Assembly (NCBI RefSeq): GCF_019399895.1 | Contig: NC_091866.1 | Coordinates: forward strand, 2,029,501-2,093,500 | Direction of reading: 5' to 3' | DNA: 64,000 nt | DNA from: Cardiocondyla obscurior | Taxonomy: Eukaryota; Arthropoda; Insecta; Hymenoptera; Formicidae | In this document: positions 37,201 to 49,108 of the stretch, one piece after another | Layout of the letters: every line of letters starts with the position of its first letter | Numbering within the stretch: position 1 is the stretch's first letter | Notes under the pieces: model-generated | Told to the model about the DNA's origin: nothing | Seen by the model: the letters and a program-made list of their open reading frames with translations, nothing else | Database searches by the model: none | Translations under genes and position numbers: made by a program

Positions 37201-39737
37201 TCTTACTTAAAATTTTAATACACTAATTAATTACAAAGTTGTACGAACTCGGTATATAAAATGTTTGATAAACTACAGAAATAAGTTTTATTTCAACGAA
37301 TGCAAATGGATGATAATGGAACTTTGCGTAATGACGTCTAACGAATACTTAATCCCGCCAATGCTGCAGATAAAGTCCCGCGTCTTTCATACCGAAATAA
37401 AGCGGCCGTCTGCCTCTGATCCGACATCACCTCTTTAAAGGATATAACGCATTTCAACAAAGGATCGCCCGTATTCCGGAGACACGGTGTAGGCAAACAA
37501 GAAGGAAAAGAGAATAAGATGCGGTAACGAGCGGTTTGCGGAAAATCTCGTAAAAGTATCTCGGACGGCGACGTCGGATGTTACTTTAATAAGATCTACA
37601 TTAACGGGCGCGACGCTGAAAGTACATTGTTTCCTGCACTCAGAAGGTATTACGGTCGTCAATATTCTGCGCTCCGAGCTCCCGACCCGTTCTGCTTTCC
37701 GACGTGCCCGCTTTTAATTCGCGCGGAGCGTTCGAAGACACGGTCTTATCGAGTGGTAGCGCGTGGCTCGATAACGCGATGCAAATGATCAGCTGCCGAT
37801 CGAAATAGCGGCGCGCCACTGATACCACCGCGGCTTCATTAACCGGCCGATTGTTAGCTAATCAATGGTACGTTGCAGCAGCACGTTTGTTTCTCCCCTT
37901 CGGCGGCTCTTTATACATGCAACGTCGTCGCGGCACCGGGGAGACACGACCGTTCTTCGTTCTCATTTGTCCTGGTGGTGGTACGCGCGTCGGACTAACA
38001 ACGTCGGCAAACCTCGTTACGAGGCCGCGGGCCACGGTCGCGTTACAAACGTGTCCGGAAGGGGAAATACGCAGAATACGCTTGTACGATTGCGCTCCGC
38101 CGTGCGTCGTGTCCCTCTCGTCGTCAGTGCGAGCGTTCTCGAGGACCCTTCTAAAATTTTCACCGCACCGGAAATACCAGCCGGCCGCCCTCGGCTTCTG
38201 TTCCCTCGCGTCGCGTTGCGTCGCGGATATACCAGTCTTTAAAGTCGGCACACGAGCCCTCATACATTTATGTATAACCGCGAGAATAGGGCGACCGTGC
38301 ATCAATCGCACTCGAGAAAAATTAATTGATTGGCGCGTGAAATACAAGTAGAAGCAAAGAAAAGGGAAGAGTAAATAATAAAAAAAAGAAGAAAGAAAAA
38401 AAAAAGGGCTTCAGTGACAACGTGCTTGTCTCACCCTCGCCGTTCCTAGATTACACCGTTTCTTTCTGCCGGCCTTTGTAAAAGTTCCATTTCCCACGAC
38501 TCGAGCGTAACTAGGCGAGAGAGCAACCGCGGTATTGCGTCCCCAATAAAAATGACCGGGACGGCGCGAGACGGCCGGAATATGGAACGAGCCGCGGCGA
38601 GTGCTGGATCCATCGGGAATGGTTGCCAGGTGAGAGAGAGTCTTTCGTGTAAGTCAATACGCGCGCGGTTCAATCGGGACGGGCCGCGGGAACACCCACG
38701 GCGTTAATTACAAATTCAACTAAACAAGAAGTTATGTAATCCGGTTTGAAATTTAAATATTGGCACGGCTGAAAATTCGTTAGCCTCGCCCGAGGTAGAC
38801 GGGCGGGAGTGTATACGCTCGCAGCCGACAAAACGAGTTTATCTTTGTACGCCCCGGTTTTCAAATCGAATCGCCGATCGCATCTCTACTTCATTAACGA
38901 GGCGAGGAGGCACTTACGTCTTTCTTCCTCACTCGAGCTCCCCTTGACCAAGGGCTTCTCGCGAAAGGTGGTCGCTCGGAGGACCGCAAGGTGCGGGGAA
39001 ATTACATTGAACGCTCGGCAGCGAAGGGCTCGAACGAGTTTTTCGCGATGAGTGGTTAGACAGCGGAGAGGAGGCCGCGAGATGACGAGAGCGAGCGCGG
39101 GAGAGAAGCGAGAGAAGTGCGGGAGAAATTGAGGGCTAGCGAGTGCGCGGCGCGAGGACGCTGGATTGTCGATGGAGGAAAATGCGGGCGATTGTGACGG
39201 CCGTGGACACGTCCCCTCTCATTTTCCCACCTGCCATTTACCGTTTTTGTCCCCGTTTTCCCCCCATCCCCCTTCGATCCGGGACGCATACTGTCTTCTT
39301 ACACGTACTGACGTACTCTCTCCCTCTCGCTCTCCTCCGCCCGTGTCGCGTAAGCGACGTCGACATTAGCGTGCAACCTCCGTTATATCCGTTTGATTGA
39401 TTTTAATGATTTCCCGTGGATATACGAGGTAATTAAAAATCAAGAGTGCGCAAAAGCAAAAATTGAATTAACAACCGGATTCATTACAGCTATTATTAAT
39501 ACAAGAGCGTGAAATCGAGTCTCGCGGACTGATCGAATTGTTACAGTTTAATTAGCTTAAGATCGCGCGGTGATCTATCGAACGCGCGCGAGATCCATGA
39601 AATGCACGATAAATACGAGGGAAATATTCCCGGCAATAATTTACGTTCGCAAACACACGGGATGTTGTTGCTGGAATAATCTCTTCTCCAAGTTCTCGGG
39701 TTTATTGACATCAGTCGACGTTGTAGACCAAGATGTC

Positions 39738-39753
39738 TATGCAAATTTGCATA
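39738..39753. promoter_or_regulatory. palindromic double octamer (POU-type) site
   Basis: TATGCAAATTTGCATA is a perfect 16-bp palindrome made of two overlapping octamers, ATGCAAAT on the plus strand and the same on the minus strand, sharing AT. ATGCAAAT is the classical Oct/POU-domain site, and palindromic versions can bind POU dimers. No promoter or gene is visible next to it, so its role is inferred from the motif alone. Confidence 0.4.
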
Positions 39754-41590
39754 TCCGCGCACTCCGTACCGCGCGGAAATGTCTGCGTATAAAACACACA
39801 AGTATACGGATATGTAAATGCGCCTCCCCCATGTCTTACCGATTTCCACGTACGTCTAGATTTTTTCGCTACCTTCCCGCGCGATTGTTTCGCGTATGCA
39901 TTCCTCCCGGGGAGGGGCTGCCTTTAAGATTTAATGCATCTATCCGTCTCCTTCGGCCGGACCCCTTTTACCCTTTTCCGCTTCCCCCCCCGTCTCGCCT
40001 CTATCAGCTCGAAAAAGGATTGAAACAACGATAAGATTTCCACGCGCCGTGAGCATCCAATAAATCATCTTCGCAGCAAAAAAGTCGAGTAACCTAGTTA
40101 AAGAGGAGGAGAGAAAGAGGCCGTCACCGTAGTTGGTAATTGGATGTTAACGTGGCGTCGTCGTCGCGGTAATTAGCGTGAATTGTTTGCCTCTTCCCGG
40201 CAATTAACGACTCACACTGACTCGACACGATCGGCGCGGAATTGCTCTGGAAACGATTTTACAAAAGTTCTGCAAGACGCCGATCGTTATGTAAGACACG
40301 ATCGAGAGGGATTGTCGCTACCAAAGCTAAACAAAAAAAAACAAAAAAAAAGCAGAGAATCTCGCACGATTTTTCTCCGGTAATTACATTTTTACCGTCG
40401 TCGACATACCGAACACGGCGCTCGCGAGGACGACTGCAAGCTTACCTATATCCCTTAAGATTACAACGGATCGAGCGGGAAGCACCGTTTCACGTCACAA
40501 CGAGGATAAAAATAAAGAAGCGCGTTGTCGTACTTTTTTTTTTCTTTCTTGAAAGCGTTATACTCGTTTCGATTCATTGTTTCGCCGTTTCTCTCTGAAA
40601 GTATATTCTCCCTCAAAATTCCTTAGACGAATTACTCGGGAAGCGCCCCAGCGCCTGGTGGGTATTTCTCAAATAATTGCGAAACAAGTCTCCGCTTGTT
40701 TAAACTTCAAGGTCTCTGTGCCGCAGGGTCGGCAATAACTTGTGCGCGCCGTACATTTAATACCTCTTATAACAAACCCACAAGGCTGCTACGTTATGTT
40801 ACACCATGTTACACACTATACTGTCATGACAAACAATTTCGCTTGCACACACGTACTTCTTTGTAAGATCACGGTTAGGAAAAAAAGAGACAGAGAGAAA
40901 AAAAGACTCGGAAACAAAAGAGAAAAGGAAGCCAGGGAGAGACGAGCACTGTAACTAATCGATTACTCAGAAAGCGTTGTTTAGCGATATACGAAGTCTT
41001 ACTTGGGCTGATCGGATCAAGCGCGAGATTTCAGGTTACTGGTACATCTGACCTTTCGAACTGCAACGGCGGTGCGGTGACCGCGATGATTTCTCTCACT
41101 TTCTTCCCCGGGACCGGTCGCGACGCGAGCCAGACCGACTTTCGGGAAATAACTGCTTGTTGTATCCGATATACACGAATAAACTGGCGCGGAGGGAGCG
41201 GACGGGCGAAGAGCGAAAAGCCGTTGAAATAGATGGGAACACAAGCTTCGGGTCGCTGCACTGTGCGACGTATCCTTTTTCCTCTATTTCCGATACCACA
41301 ACCATTTAATAAGGGAAAAGTACATGTCTAGGCGCTGATTTAAAAGAGTCCCTCGGCCTTTCACGTCGTGTTAAAGTATCGGCAGATGGAGCATTCAAGA
41401 TGCGGTATATATTACATATATGCTTGATTAAGAAAGCACGTAATGTAATTATTAAAAAAAAAAAATAAACGTAAATAAAAAGTAGAGATTAAATTAAGGA
41501 AATTTATCGCGATATTACAAAGTAATAAAGTTCGTCGTGTAATTATTAATTACTGAAGCCCCGACGAAAAGTGAACCTGGGTGAAAATTC

Positions 41591-42111
41591 ATCTAGCTGG
41601 TGGCTAGATCGCACGGATTAAATATATTCCTTAGCTATATGTATAGTGATTAACTTGGTACTAGTCGTAAATTTATAAAGAAGTATTTGTTAAATATTTA
41701 GTAACTATTTAGCTACCGGCAGCCAGCGGACTTGGCAGTCGAGCGCGCGTTGACACAGGTTAATACGCTCAGTAGTCTATCACGTGGCGAAAAACGCTGA
41801 AATATCTGACTTTTCTAGCTCTTTATTAGCCGGTAATAATTGTCTTGTACGATAAAAGACAGATATGGCGACGGCAGCTAGCAAACGTGACTTTAGCGTC
41901 GTGTGCGTCGAGTTTCACGTGTAGTACCGCATGTATATACCGCGCCGGCCGGATTGCCGATGACTGATTTCTCTCCGTTCTCTCATCCCTCTGTCTCTGC
42001 CGCCTAAGGTTACGTACGTTAGCCGCTGTCGCCGCAGAAAAGGCCATATGTGCCGTTCGGTGTACCTAGACGTACTCAGCGTTAGATTTCTGTCTAGTTT
42101 TGCTAGACAGA
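41591..42111. repeat. CTAG-rich patch with two hairpins
   Basis: CTAG occurs about nine times between 41.59 and 42.14 kb, against roughly two expected. It includes two perfect stem-loops: ATCTAGC/GCTAGAT at 41591-41597 and 41603-41609 (loop TGGTG), and TCTGTCTAG/CTAGACAGA at 42089-42097 and 42103-42111 (loop TTTTG). The local composition differs from its neighbours. A transposon remnant is one explanation, but no transposase frame or flanking TIR was found. Confidence 0.4.
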
Positions 42112-45100
42112 CACGAGATACAACCACGAATTGGCTAGCTAAACCATTAAATAACGATTAGGCTCAATTTCTATTCGAGAAGTTTTATCGTAATAGTTAT
42201 GTTGACGCCGCGGTCTTTTTCAGCCGCGTAAATTACTTCAAAGTTGTAATACGCGGTGTGATTTATGCACAAAACGTTAGCTCCTGATAGTTATTGATAT
42301 ATATGTACAAGACGCGGAACAGACAGCCTGTAAATCACACTTGTCCGCGCGTTTGATACTTTCGGATTATTAAATTTATTTGCATTTATATAAGCAATCG
42401 CGGCTTGTTAGTTTTACGGTAATATCGCGGGTGTACTGTTTCATGAATATCAAAACTTCGTAATTTACGTTAGTAGCTTTTGCGCGTAGCGCAAGTCGAG
42501 CGGGGCGCGCCCGATGTAGTACCTCGGAATATTAATTAAATTCGATATTACTTCGTTAATTAATTTGTCTAAGAACGGGGCGTCGAAGCGTCTTGTCGCG
42601 GCGGCGTTTCCATGTCCTTATCTAAGGGCGGAATCATCGGCCCGCGAGAATCGTGCTCTCTCTCCGTGGATCTGCGCGACTGACGTCGTTACCCCGAGGG
42701 TCGCGTTCCTGGAAGAACGTTAAAACGACTAAAATCCGGATCTTCCAGCAAATTTTTTTTTTCTTTTTTTTCCTTTTCTTTTGTTTTCATCCTTTTCGCC
42801 GCGCGGCCATCATTTTTACTTTTTCATTCTCCGCTTTCTCGCCGAAACTATAAAGCGGAAGTGGCGGCGGCGCGCGCGAGTAAACCCGAGAGAAAGAATG
42901 AAAATGTTTCGCTGCCGGGACGAAGAACGCGACTCCTCTTCGCTGTCGGTCTCGCGAGTTCAGTTGCAATGCATCGTCCGATTAAATTTATAAATTGACC
43001 GTTCCGAGGGCGTACGACGTATGAGCGGCGATACGGACCGCGCGAGACCACGGCAAATTGAACTCCGAACTGAAAGAGATTCGTAAATTCATTCCGCGAT
43101 TATAAGAAACATCCGCCCTCGCGTTCAATTTCTTCGTGTGAGTAATTCGCTGGCGAAAGCAGGGGGCCGAACAATCATTTTCGCTTGAAAATAACGCTCG
43201 TCGTTTGGGACGAATGAGGAAGTAATAGCAACCGCGTTTCCTCCTCGCCGAAAGACGAGAGTCCGCGGGCAGATTTAATACGCCGCACGGCTCAGTAATC
43301 GTTTTCGCATATATTTCCACGGGCTTTCACTTCCCGATAGTTATTCCGTGTCGACAGATATTTTCAGCATCGATGGATTAATAAAATCATAGAGCGCGGC
43401 AATTTTCAAGCATGCTTTTATGTCTACAACGCCGAGATAGATGGTTGCAATAAAAAAAATAAAATAAAATAAAAAAAATTAAAAAAAAAATATTTCGAAA
43501 TATCCGCCGAGCCTCTGCTTTTGACGACTAGAGTCTCCCAAATTTCGTGACACTGACAATCGAATAGACATCGAACTAAAGTGTTTTCAAAATTTCGCAT
43601 TTGCGTAATAGATAAATTGACTCTGACAGGCAGAGAGTTGCAGCTTTGTAGCGCAGAAACAGCGTTTATTTTTACACCGAAGTACAACGAGGGGGGGGTG
43701 GAAGGGGGAGAACAAAAAAATTCTCTACGGTCTAAGCCAGTGGCTATACGCGCACACGTAGCTAGCAAAAATACATCTCAAGAGAGAGCTACTTTCTTAA
43801 CTCTTGCTTTTCTATGTATTTATTTCACCCGCCCGCACCTGATACAACTTGTTTGTAGAATAAACGGCGTATCGGATTAGTCTTCGGCTTCCAATATATC
43901 TAAAGTCAACTTCTTTTTCCCTTTCGAGGAAGGCGAGGCCGAAAATAGTTGGCATAAATATAAACTCCGATAAAAGCGGGAGAAAAAAACGCGATGACGG
44001 GAGCTTCTTTATATTGCAAATTGCTAATTACATATTCCGGTCGCGGGGGCTACATTTTACGCCGAGCGAAATATAAATATAAAATTTTAGCCCGATATTT
44101 ATACGAAATATAAGCGTATTGTCCTCGAGACCGAGTCGGCGTATTTCCGATACTCGAATATACAATCTGATCGCGAAACGTTCGGGCAAACATTTTTGCT
44201 TCCCGGGGCAGAATAGCCGGCGAGAGGAATCGCGTTACACGAAATCTTTATGGGATTCACTTCCGTTTTCCCGCTTTGTGCGACTATTTCCGATTCGAGT
44301 TTGCTAATCGAGTAAATACGACGACTCCTCCAGCAGAAAATAAAGATCAGCCGGGAGGATTCTTCTTGTGCGCGCGCGGTAGTTCTTTGATCGCGAGAGC
44401 ACGAAATGACGTCGGAAACGAGCACGCAGCGCGACACACAGAAAGCACATTCGCTTTAATCTCGGAGATTATCATTCGCCGGCTGATTATACAGGCCTCA
44501 TCGTTCGTTTAGCTGCCTAGTTTGTAATCCCGCGATTGAGATGGCATTACAAAAGGCCCCGGGGCCGATGAAGCGTAAAAAGGAACGTCGGCGTAATTCG
44601 CATTCGCCCCTCGTAAAACATTCCGATCGAAATTACAGCGTTCAATGAAATCGTTTCGTCACGAGTCGTCGCGCGATTCCGCGCCGCGTGAATAGCGAAG
44701 CTCCTTCCGATCGCCGGCGAAGTTCCAACTTCCTCGATAACGATAAATAATGTGCATAATTTCCCTGCATTTCAAATGCCTTGCGTTTGACTCAAATATT
44801 TTTCGTCGTAAATATTCTACGCGCGCGTCATGTTTCTTCTAAAGGAAAAAAAAAAAGAAAAAATAAAGGAAAAAAATAAAATAAAATAAAATTTCTTTAC
44901 GGTGAATTATATATTAATCCGTGCACCGAAAATCTGCCGAGGATAATTACTTATTCTCATTAAAGCTAACCGCACGCGAGCTTCGCGGGTTCCCGTCAAA
45001 ATGTCCCCGCGCGGATATGCCGGGGCGAAGTGTCTCAGATATGCAGATATAAAAGCGAGTTCCTCGCGAAGAGATAGAGAAAGAGAGTTGGCAGAGCTGT

Positions 45101-46025
45101 CCTGCTCCCCGAGATGCATCGCCGCAGAGACCCCGACGCCTCCGCATAGCCCGGAGGCCTTTTATGCGTCGAGGTGACGGTAAGAGAAACGAGCCGCGTT
45201 TCGTGAACGAGCACCCTCGTTTCCGGTGTGACCCCGCATGTACGGATGAAAGGACCCTCTCTCTCACTGTTTCATTTCATTGCGACACCCACCCGCGTCT
45301 TCGTTTTGTTCGGCAGATTTCATTCTGTTTGTTCAAATGCACTTAAACAGCGCCGTTGTCCATTATGCTTCGACGACGCTGTTGTGCGAGTGAGTGGCTC
45401 GCTGCGCCCCTTAAATACCTTTTCTGGCGTGCCATTTTCTGCGAATACGAGCCCTCTTTTTCCTCCCTCACTGTTCCCTCCTGTTTTTCTGGAAATTCGC
45501 GTTGAATTCCCACATTTCATTCGCGCTCGACGGAAAAAAGAGAGCGATAAACAAATGAAGAAACAATGGCCACTCGAGATTAAATTAATGTTTTAATTAA
45601 AGTTATAACCATTATATCGTGAAAAGGTTTTCGGGAGAAGCTTCGCGTATTCGGTAATGTACGTTTTACGTATCGATACATGATGTAAAACTAATATACT
45701 GAGTTAGAAAAATAGTATAAAGCCGTTTTTCACAGTATTGTATGCATTCAACAATTAAACAATTTTTATTTTATATATAATTTTTATCCCGACGAACGTA
45801 ATTTAATGGTATTGATTTTAACGAATACATTTTATAAAAGTATACAGTCACTTAAAATTTAATTGAATGTACGTTTCTTCAAAGAAAAAAAAAAAAACAA
45901 AAAAAATACCGATTATTTAGTCTTGCCAATTCGAAATCACGCTCGTATTTTTTACAAATTTTTAATTCAAGCGAACGTTATTTATAATTATTTATTATTA
46001 ACTGTTAAAATAAAAAATAACTCAC

Positions 46026-46057
46026 CGAAGTAACACAGCGGGGTCAATTACGTTGAT
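46026..46057 (-). ncRNA. putative small exon of a minus-strand transcript
   Basis: Reading leftward, a T-rich acceptor (TTTTTATGTTTTACAG) opens a 32-nt exon that ends in the strong donor TTCG|GTGAGTT. It lies 84 nt downstream of the exon at 46142-46522 on the same strand. Joined to that exon it has one open frame (ending NIKINVIDPAVLLR), but that frame has a stop and no ATG upstream in the larger exon. I therefore favour a 5' untranslated or long noncoding exon. The next exon to the left was not found. Confidence 0.4.
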
Positions 46058-46141
46058 CTGTAAAACATAAAAATATTTAAAGTATTAGTTGTTGAAATTA
46101 TTTAAACTTCAAACAAATTTATCATCAAGTAAATTAATTAC

Positions 46142-46522
46142 CTTAATGTTGCCCCGCTGAGGCTTGATGACTATTCGAGACCTGCTCTTCCTCTTATTTT
46201 GAGATTATCTCCCAGCACAGGATACGCGAGAAACGCGGATGACCTACGATCGCACGGCACTCCCGTTTACTTGAAAATCTCTCGCGCGTCTACTTAGACG
46301 GCACTCCCGAAACGCGCGCGACCGACAAATCGACTGCGATTTGTATATTACTTTAATGATGATTATCGGCGAAGAGATAATTACCGCGACGATAATGAAT
46401 TCATAAGCGAAAGCTATCTTACATATTTATGCGAGCGGCACTCCCGTCGAGCCGGCCGCAGCTCGTTTATTTTATATCGACGACGAGGGTTACGGCCGTT
46501 GACTTCTCCCTCGGATTTTAAC
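46142..46522 (-). ncRNA. putative 381-nt noncoding or 5'-UTR exon
   Basis: On the minus strand the acceptor TTCTTTCTCTGTTTAG abuts 46522, and the exon ends at 46142 in the donor ATTAAG|GTAATT. All three frames contain several stops. The only ATGs start tiny ORFs, one being ATG directly followed by TAA. The exon is GC-richer than its AT-rich flanks, as spliced exons in this window tend to be. It contains CGGGAGTGCCG three times (minus-strand sense; plus 46255-46265, 46299-46309, 46436-46446). It could be a leader exon of a gene lying to the left or part of an lncRNA; the sequence does not decide. Confidence 0.4.
46255..46446 (-). repeat. three copies of CGGGAGTGCCG
   Basis: The identical 11-mer occurs at 46255-46265, 46299-46309 and 46436-46446, in the sense of the predicted minus-strand exon. 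As RNA each copy can form CGG/CCG closing a GAGUG loop. The first listed copy extends to a 4-bp stem, ACGG/CCGT. Flanks between copies are unrelated, so the motif itself seems to be what is kept. Confidence 0.6.
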
Positions 46523-46933
46523 CTAAACAGAGAAAGAATTTCGTTTAAGTAACACCGTCGAAATATCAAGTCCGCTAATTATTGGAAATAATAAAGAATA
46601 AAAAAAAATTGCCGCATTATAAATAAGGAAATATTTTACACTTTATTATCGCGCGTGAGTTCCTTAAATTTGCCGCGGACAATAGCGGCGTATAATTACG
46701 TTATCACGCATGGCGGCGGATAGGGGCATCCAGGCGCGATTTTCGTTCGTTAACGCGACGGCGGGTGCGACGCTTATAAATCAAGTTGGCGTACAACAAC
46801 CGCCGCTGTTATATTTCAACAACGACGTCGCGACGTCTCCTCGAAGAATACCCAGACCTCTATTCCTAAAGCTGCGGGATCAGCAGCGAGTGTCCACGCC
46901 ACGAGGACGGTCCTCTGGTCCCTTCGCGCACTT

Positions 46934-46950
46934 TCTCTCTCTCTCTCTCT
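46934..46950. repeat. (CT)n tract
   Basis: Short CT dinucleotide repeat upstream of the possible TATA promoter at 47.08 kb. Confidence 0.8.
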
Positions 46951-47081
46951 CACTCTTTCTGTTTCTCTTATGCGAGTTTCGCGACAGGCTGAGCGGAAGC
47001 GCTCGAATTTCGTCCCGTGTTCAGGTTGCCGTCCGTGTGTGTTCGCGGGCACTCCCACATGTGTGCACGTCCGGTTACGCG

Positions 47082-47118
47082 TATAAATCCGGTCCACCCG
47101 CACGTGAAATGTACAGTG
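47082..47118 (+). promoter_or_regulatory. possible TATA-initiator core promoter
   Basis: TATAAATC begins at 47082 and a weak initiator-like GTACAGTG sits with its A at 47115, about 33 bp downstream, in GC-rich DNA preceded by a CT tract. No convincing coding exon follows, although a 125-codon plus-strand frame lies at 47300-47677. TATA-like words are frequent here, so this is a weak call. Confidence 0.2.
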
Positions 47119-47685
47119 AAGCGGAAGTGGCCTCTACGTACTGGCGAGCCAAGCTTCCCTCCGCCTCGCCGTCGCGCTACTTCCTTTCCGCTTTCCTCCG
47201 CTATTTAGTTCCACGTTCTCCCTCTCTCTCTCTTTTCCTCTCTTCTCCACTTGGCGACTCTTTCGTTTCCTTTCCTGTCTTTTTCCCGGTAGCGCTAGTG
47301 TGTTTGCGTGCGTAAAAACGTCGGCAACAAACGAGCGCGAGCGCGAGAGGATACGGAGGCCATCGGAGCGTTTCGGCGAGCGAGCGATTCAAAGAGCGAT
47401 GAAAAGTTTCGAGTATTCGCGCACGGTCGCGCGCGCGCGCGTTTCCTTTTACGGTGCAGTTGACGTGGCAGAACGGGGCTGTAGTAGTTACGAAATCAAA
47501 GGGCCCGCTCTCTCGCAGCAGCGCGCGGCGGCAATTCCGATTCTTCGAGGTAATTTCCCTCTATTCAGGTGTTCCGCACGGATCCCGCGCCGCGCCGTGT
47601 CGCACTATCAACCCGACGATTCCACCATTGCCAACTTCGGTTTCCGGCCTGGCGCTCTTTCTGTGAAGTATTCGTAACCCTCGCG

Positions 47686-47707
47686 GATCGAAATTTCATT
47701 AAACTCC
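47686..47707. repeat. dispersed 21-nt repeat, copy 1
   Basis: The word ATCGAAATTTCATTAA, embedded in GATCGAAATTTCATTAAACTCC, recurs at 48746 and 50196. Copies 1 and 3 also share a downstream GCGCGCC. In one frame it reads DRNFIKL/DRNFINL, but the flanking translations are unrelated. Confidence 0.65.
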
Positions 47708-48745
47708 ACGTGCGCGCCGCTCGCTCACGCGACATTTCCTCGTTTTGCCGTCCACGATTTTCGCGTTTCCCCAAATCTCCTTCTCCCGGCTTCTCGAATT
47801 ACCCGGGGAGATGAGAAAAAGGGAGAGTGAAACGATCCCAAGGCTAACAGTCCCGAAATAAAAGGCGAGACCCGTGGAGAGGCCGCCGCGAATCCGGGAT
47901 TTCCATAATCAATTTATTTTTCGCGTGCAAACGGGTGTCGCAAAACTTTCAATAGATAAATGGCTCGCGGAAGAATATAAAGCAGCGTCGCCGATATGAA
48001 ATTCAACTCACCTCTCTTACTCGCGATTCTGCGGATAAGTAATCAAAGATATGATTTTGTACGTAACTTATTTTATGTATTCGTGGCAAATATGCCTTGT
48101 TGAAATGTAGTATCTTTTTAAATTAATTTATTTATCTACGAAGTTATACTATATTAACTCTACGTGAAGAGAAAAAACATAAGAAAGAAAAATGGCACGC
48201 GATGTAACGTATCATGAAAGTTTAAAAAAAAAAAAAAAAAGTGTCACATTTCGTCTTTATTTCTTTTTGTACTACCGCGGTATTATGACGTGCATTATTA
48301 CGACTGTGTTAACATATTCGACGTTGAGGCTCTACGATCTACATTATTGAAACAGCCTATTCCGCAGTCGCTCGTTGACCCTACGAACTTTCATCCGGTA
48401 AATAGAATAAATATTTTATCACTAACTAACACCAGCGCACCTGAGTCCTGGTTTCGGTTAATAGCCGCCCGCTACAACTGCGGCGGAAACTCACGCTAAA
48501 TCACCATTCTCAGAATTATCCCGGCTGTAATATCTGAAATCTGCCGTGATCCCTTTCCGCCGCGCTTCCTACTCGCGCTCGCATTTTTTCGAATATCCTA
48601 ATTTTCCTAATTTAAAAAAAAAATAAAAAAGAAAAAAAAATCTCTCTTTTCACACCGTCTTTTACGTCTCTATTTTTCTACCTAGTTCTTCGCAGCTACG
48701 TAATATGGGAATTTCGTTCTCTTGAGAGCCTGACTGATCTCGGAA

Positions 48746-48766
48746 AATCGAAATTTCATTAATCTC
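48746..48766. repeat. dispersed 21-nt repeat, copy 2
   Basis: Matches copy 3 at 20 of 21 positions (A instead of G at the first base) and is followed by pyrimidine-rich sequence, as copy 1 is. Confidence 0.65.
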
Positions 48767-49080
48767 AGTCGTTTTCTTTTCCCTTTCCCGGCTTCCTACT
48801 TTCCGTCCATTCGCGCAGCTGCTCCGATCCGGTAAGCAGTGTATACATGCATACGTGCGTTCATATAACTCTATGTACATCCGTACATATATTCATGCCC
48901 GAGTATATTGGCCGCAAATAGCCATGCCGTGTTAGAGAAACCAATGAATAAGTAGTTTTAGTTCGATAGAATCGCGATATTCTTCCGAGGATCGTTCCAA
49001 TATCGTTTAAAAATCGTTTCAGTGACATTGCATATTATGCATTTAATGCATAAATCGTTATTCTTAAGAAGAATAAATAG

Positions 49081-49108
49081 AAAAAAAAAAGAGAGAGAGA
49101 GAGAGAGA
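49081..49108. repeat. poly-A followed by (GA)n
   Basis: Ten A residues pass directly into nine GA units. It is a simple compound microsatellite in AT-rich DNA. Confidence 0.85.

Larger units (their letters stand above)
30700..46000. other. non-genic stretch
   Basis: No supported gene in 15 kb. A-rich patches occur at 32559-32628, 36571-36611, 43450-43492 and 44844-44891. GA microsatellites lie at 33891-33921 and 34231-34267. Octamer words lie at 37300, 37779, 39739/39745 and 42378. A segment at 37.86-38.35 kb is open in three frames at once, which argues for base composition and not coding. A CTAG-rich patch spans 41.59-42.14 kb. Isolated good-looking donors (for example GTGAGA at 38630 and a minus-strand GTAAGT near 38912) lack partners. 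Confidence 0.5.

Noticed and set aside
37851..38351. Overlapping ORFs of 166 (plus), 161 (minus) and 125 (plus) codons
   Set aside because: Three frames open over the same 500 bp indicate composition, not coding. Lengths of this order are expected several times by chance in 64 kb at this GC content, and no splice or start context supports any of them.
38582..38629. Sixteen-codon ATG-to-donor segment (MERAAASAGSIGNGCQ, CAG|GTGAGA)
   Set aside because: Too short to weigh. The donor runs into a GA-rich stretch, and no partner acceptor in phase was found.
44907..45119. 70-codon minus-strand ORF beginning MHLGEQDSSANSL
   Set aside because: It has an ATG and tolerable composition, but the length is ordinary for chance ORFs here and there is no splice, promoter or homology evidence.
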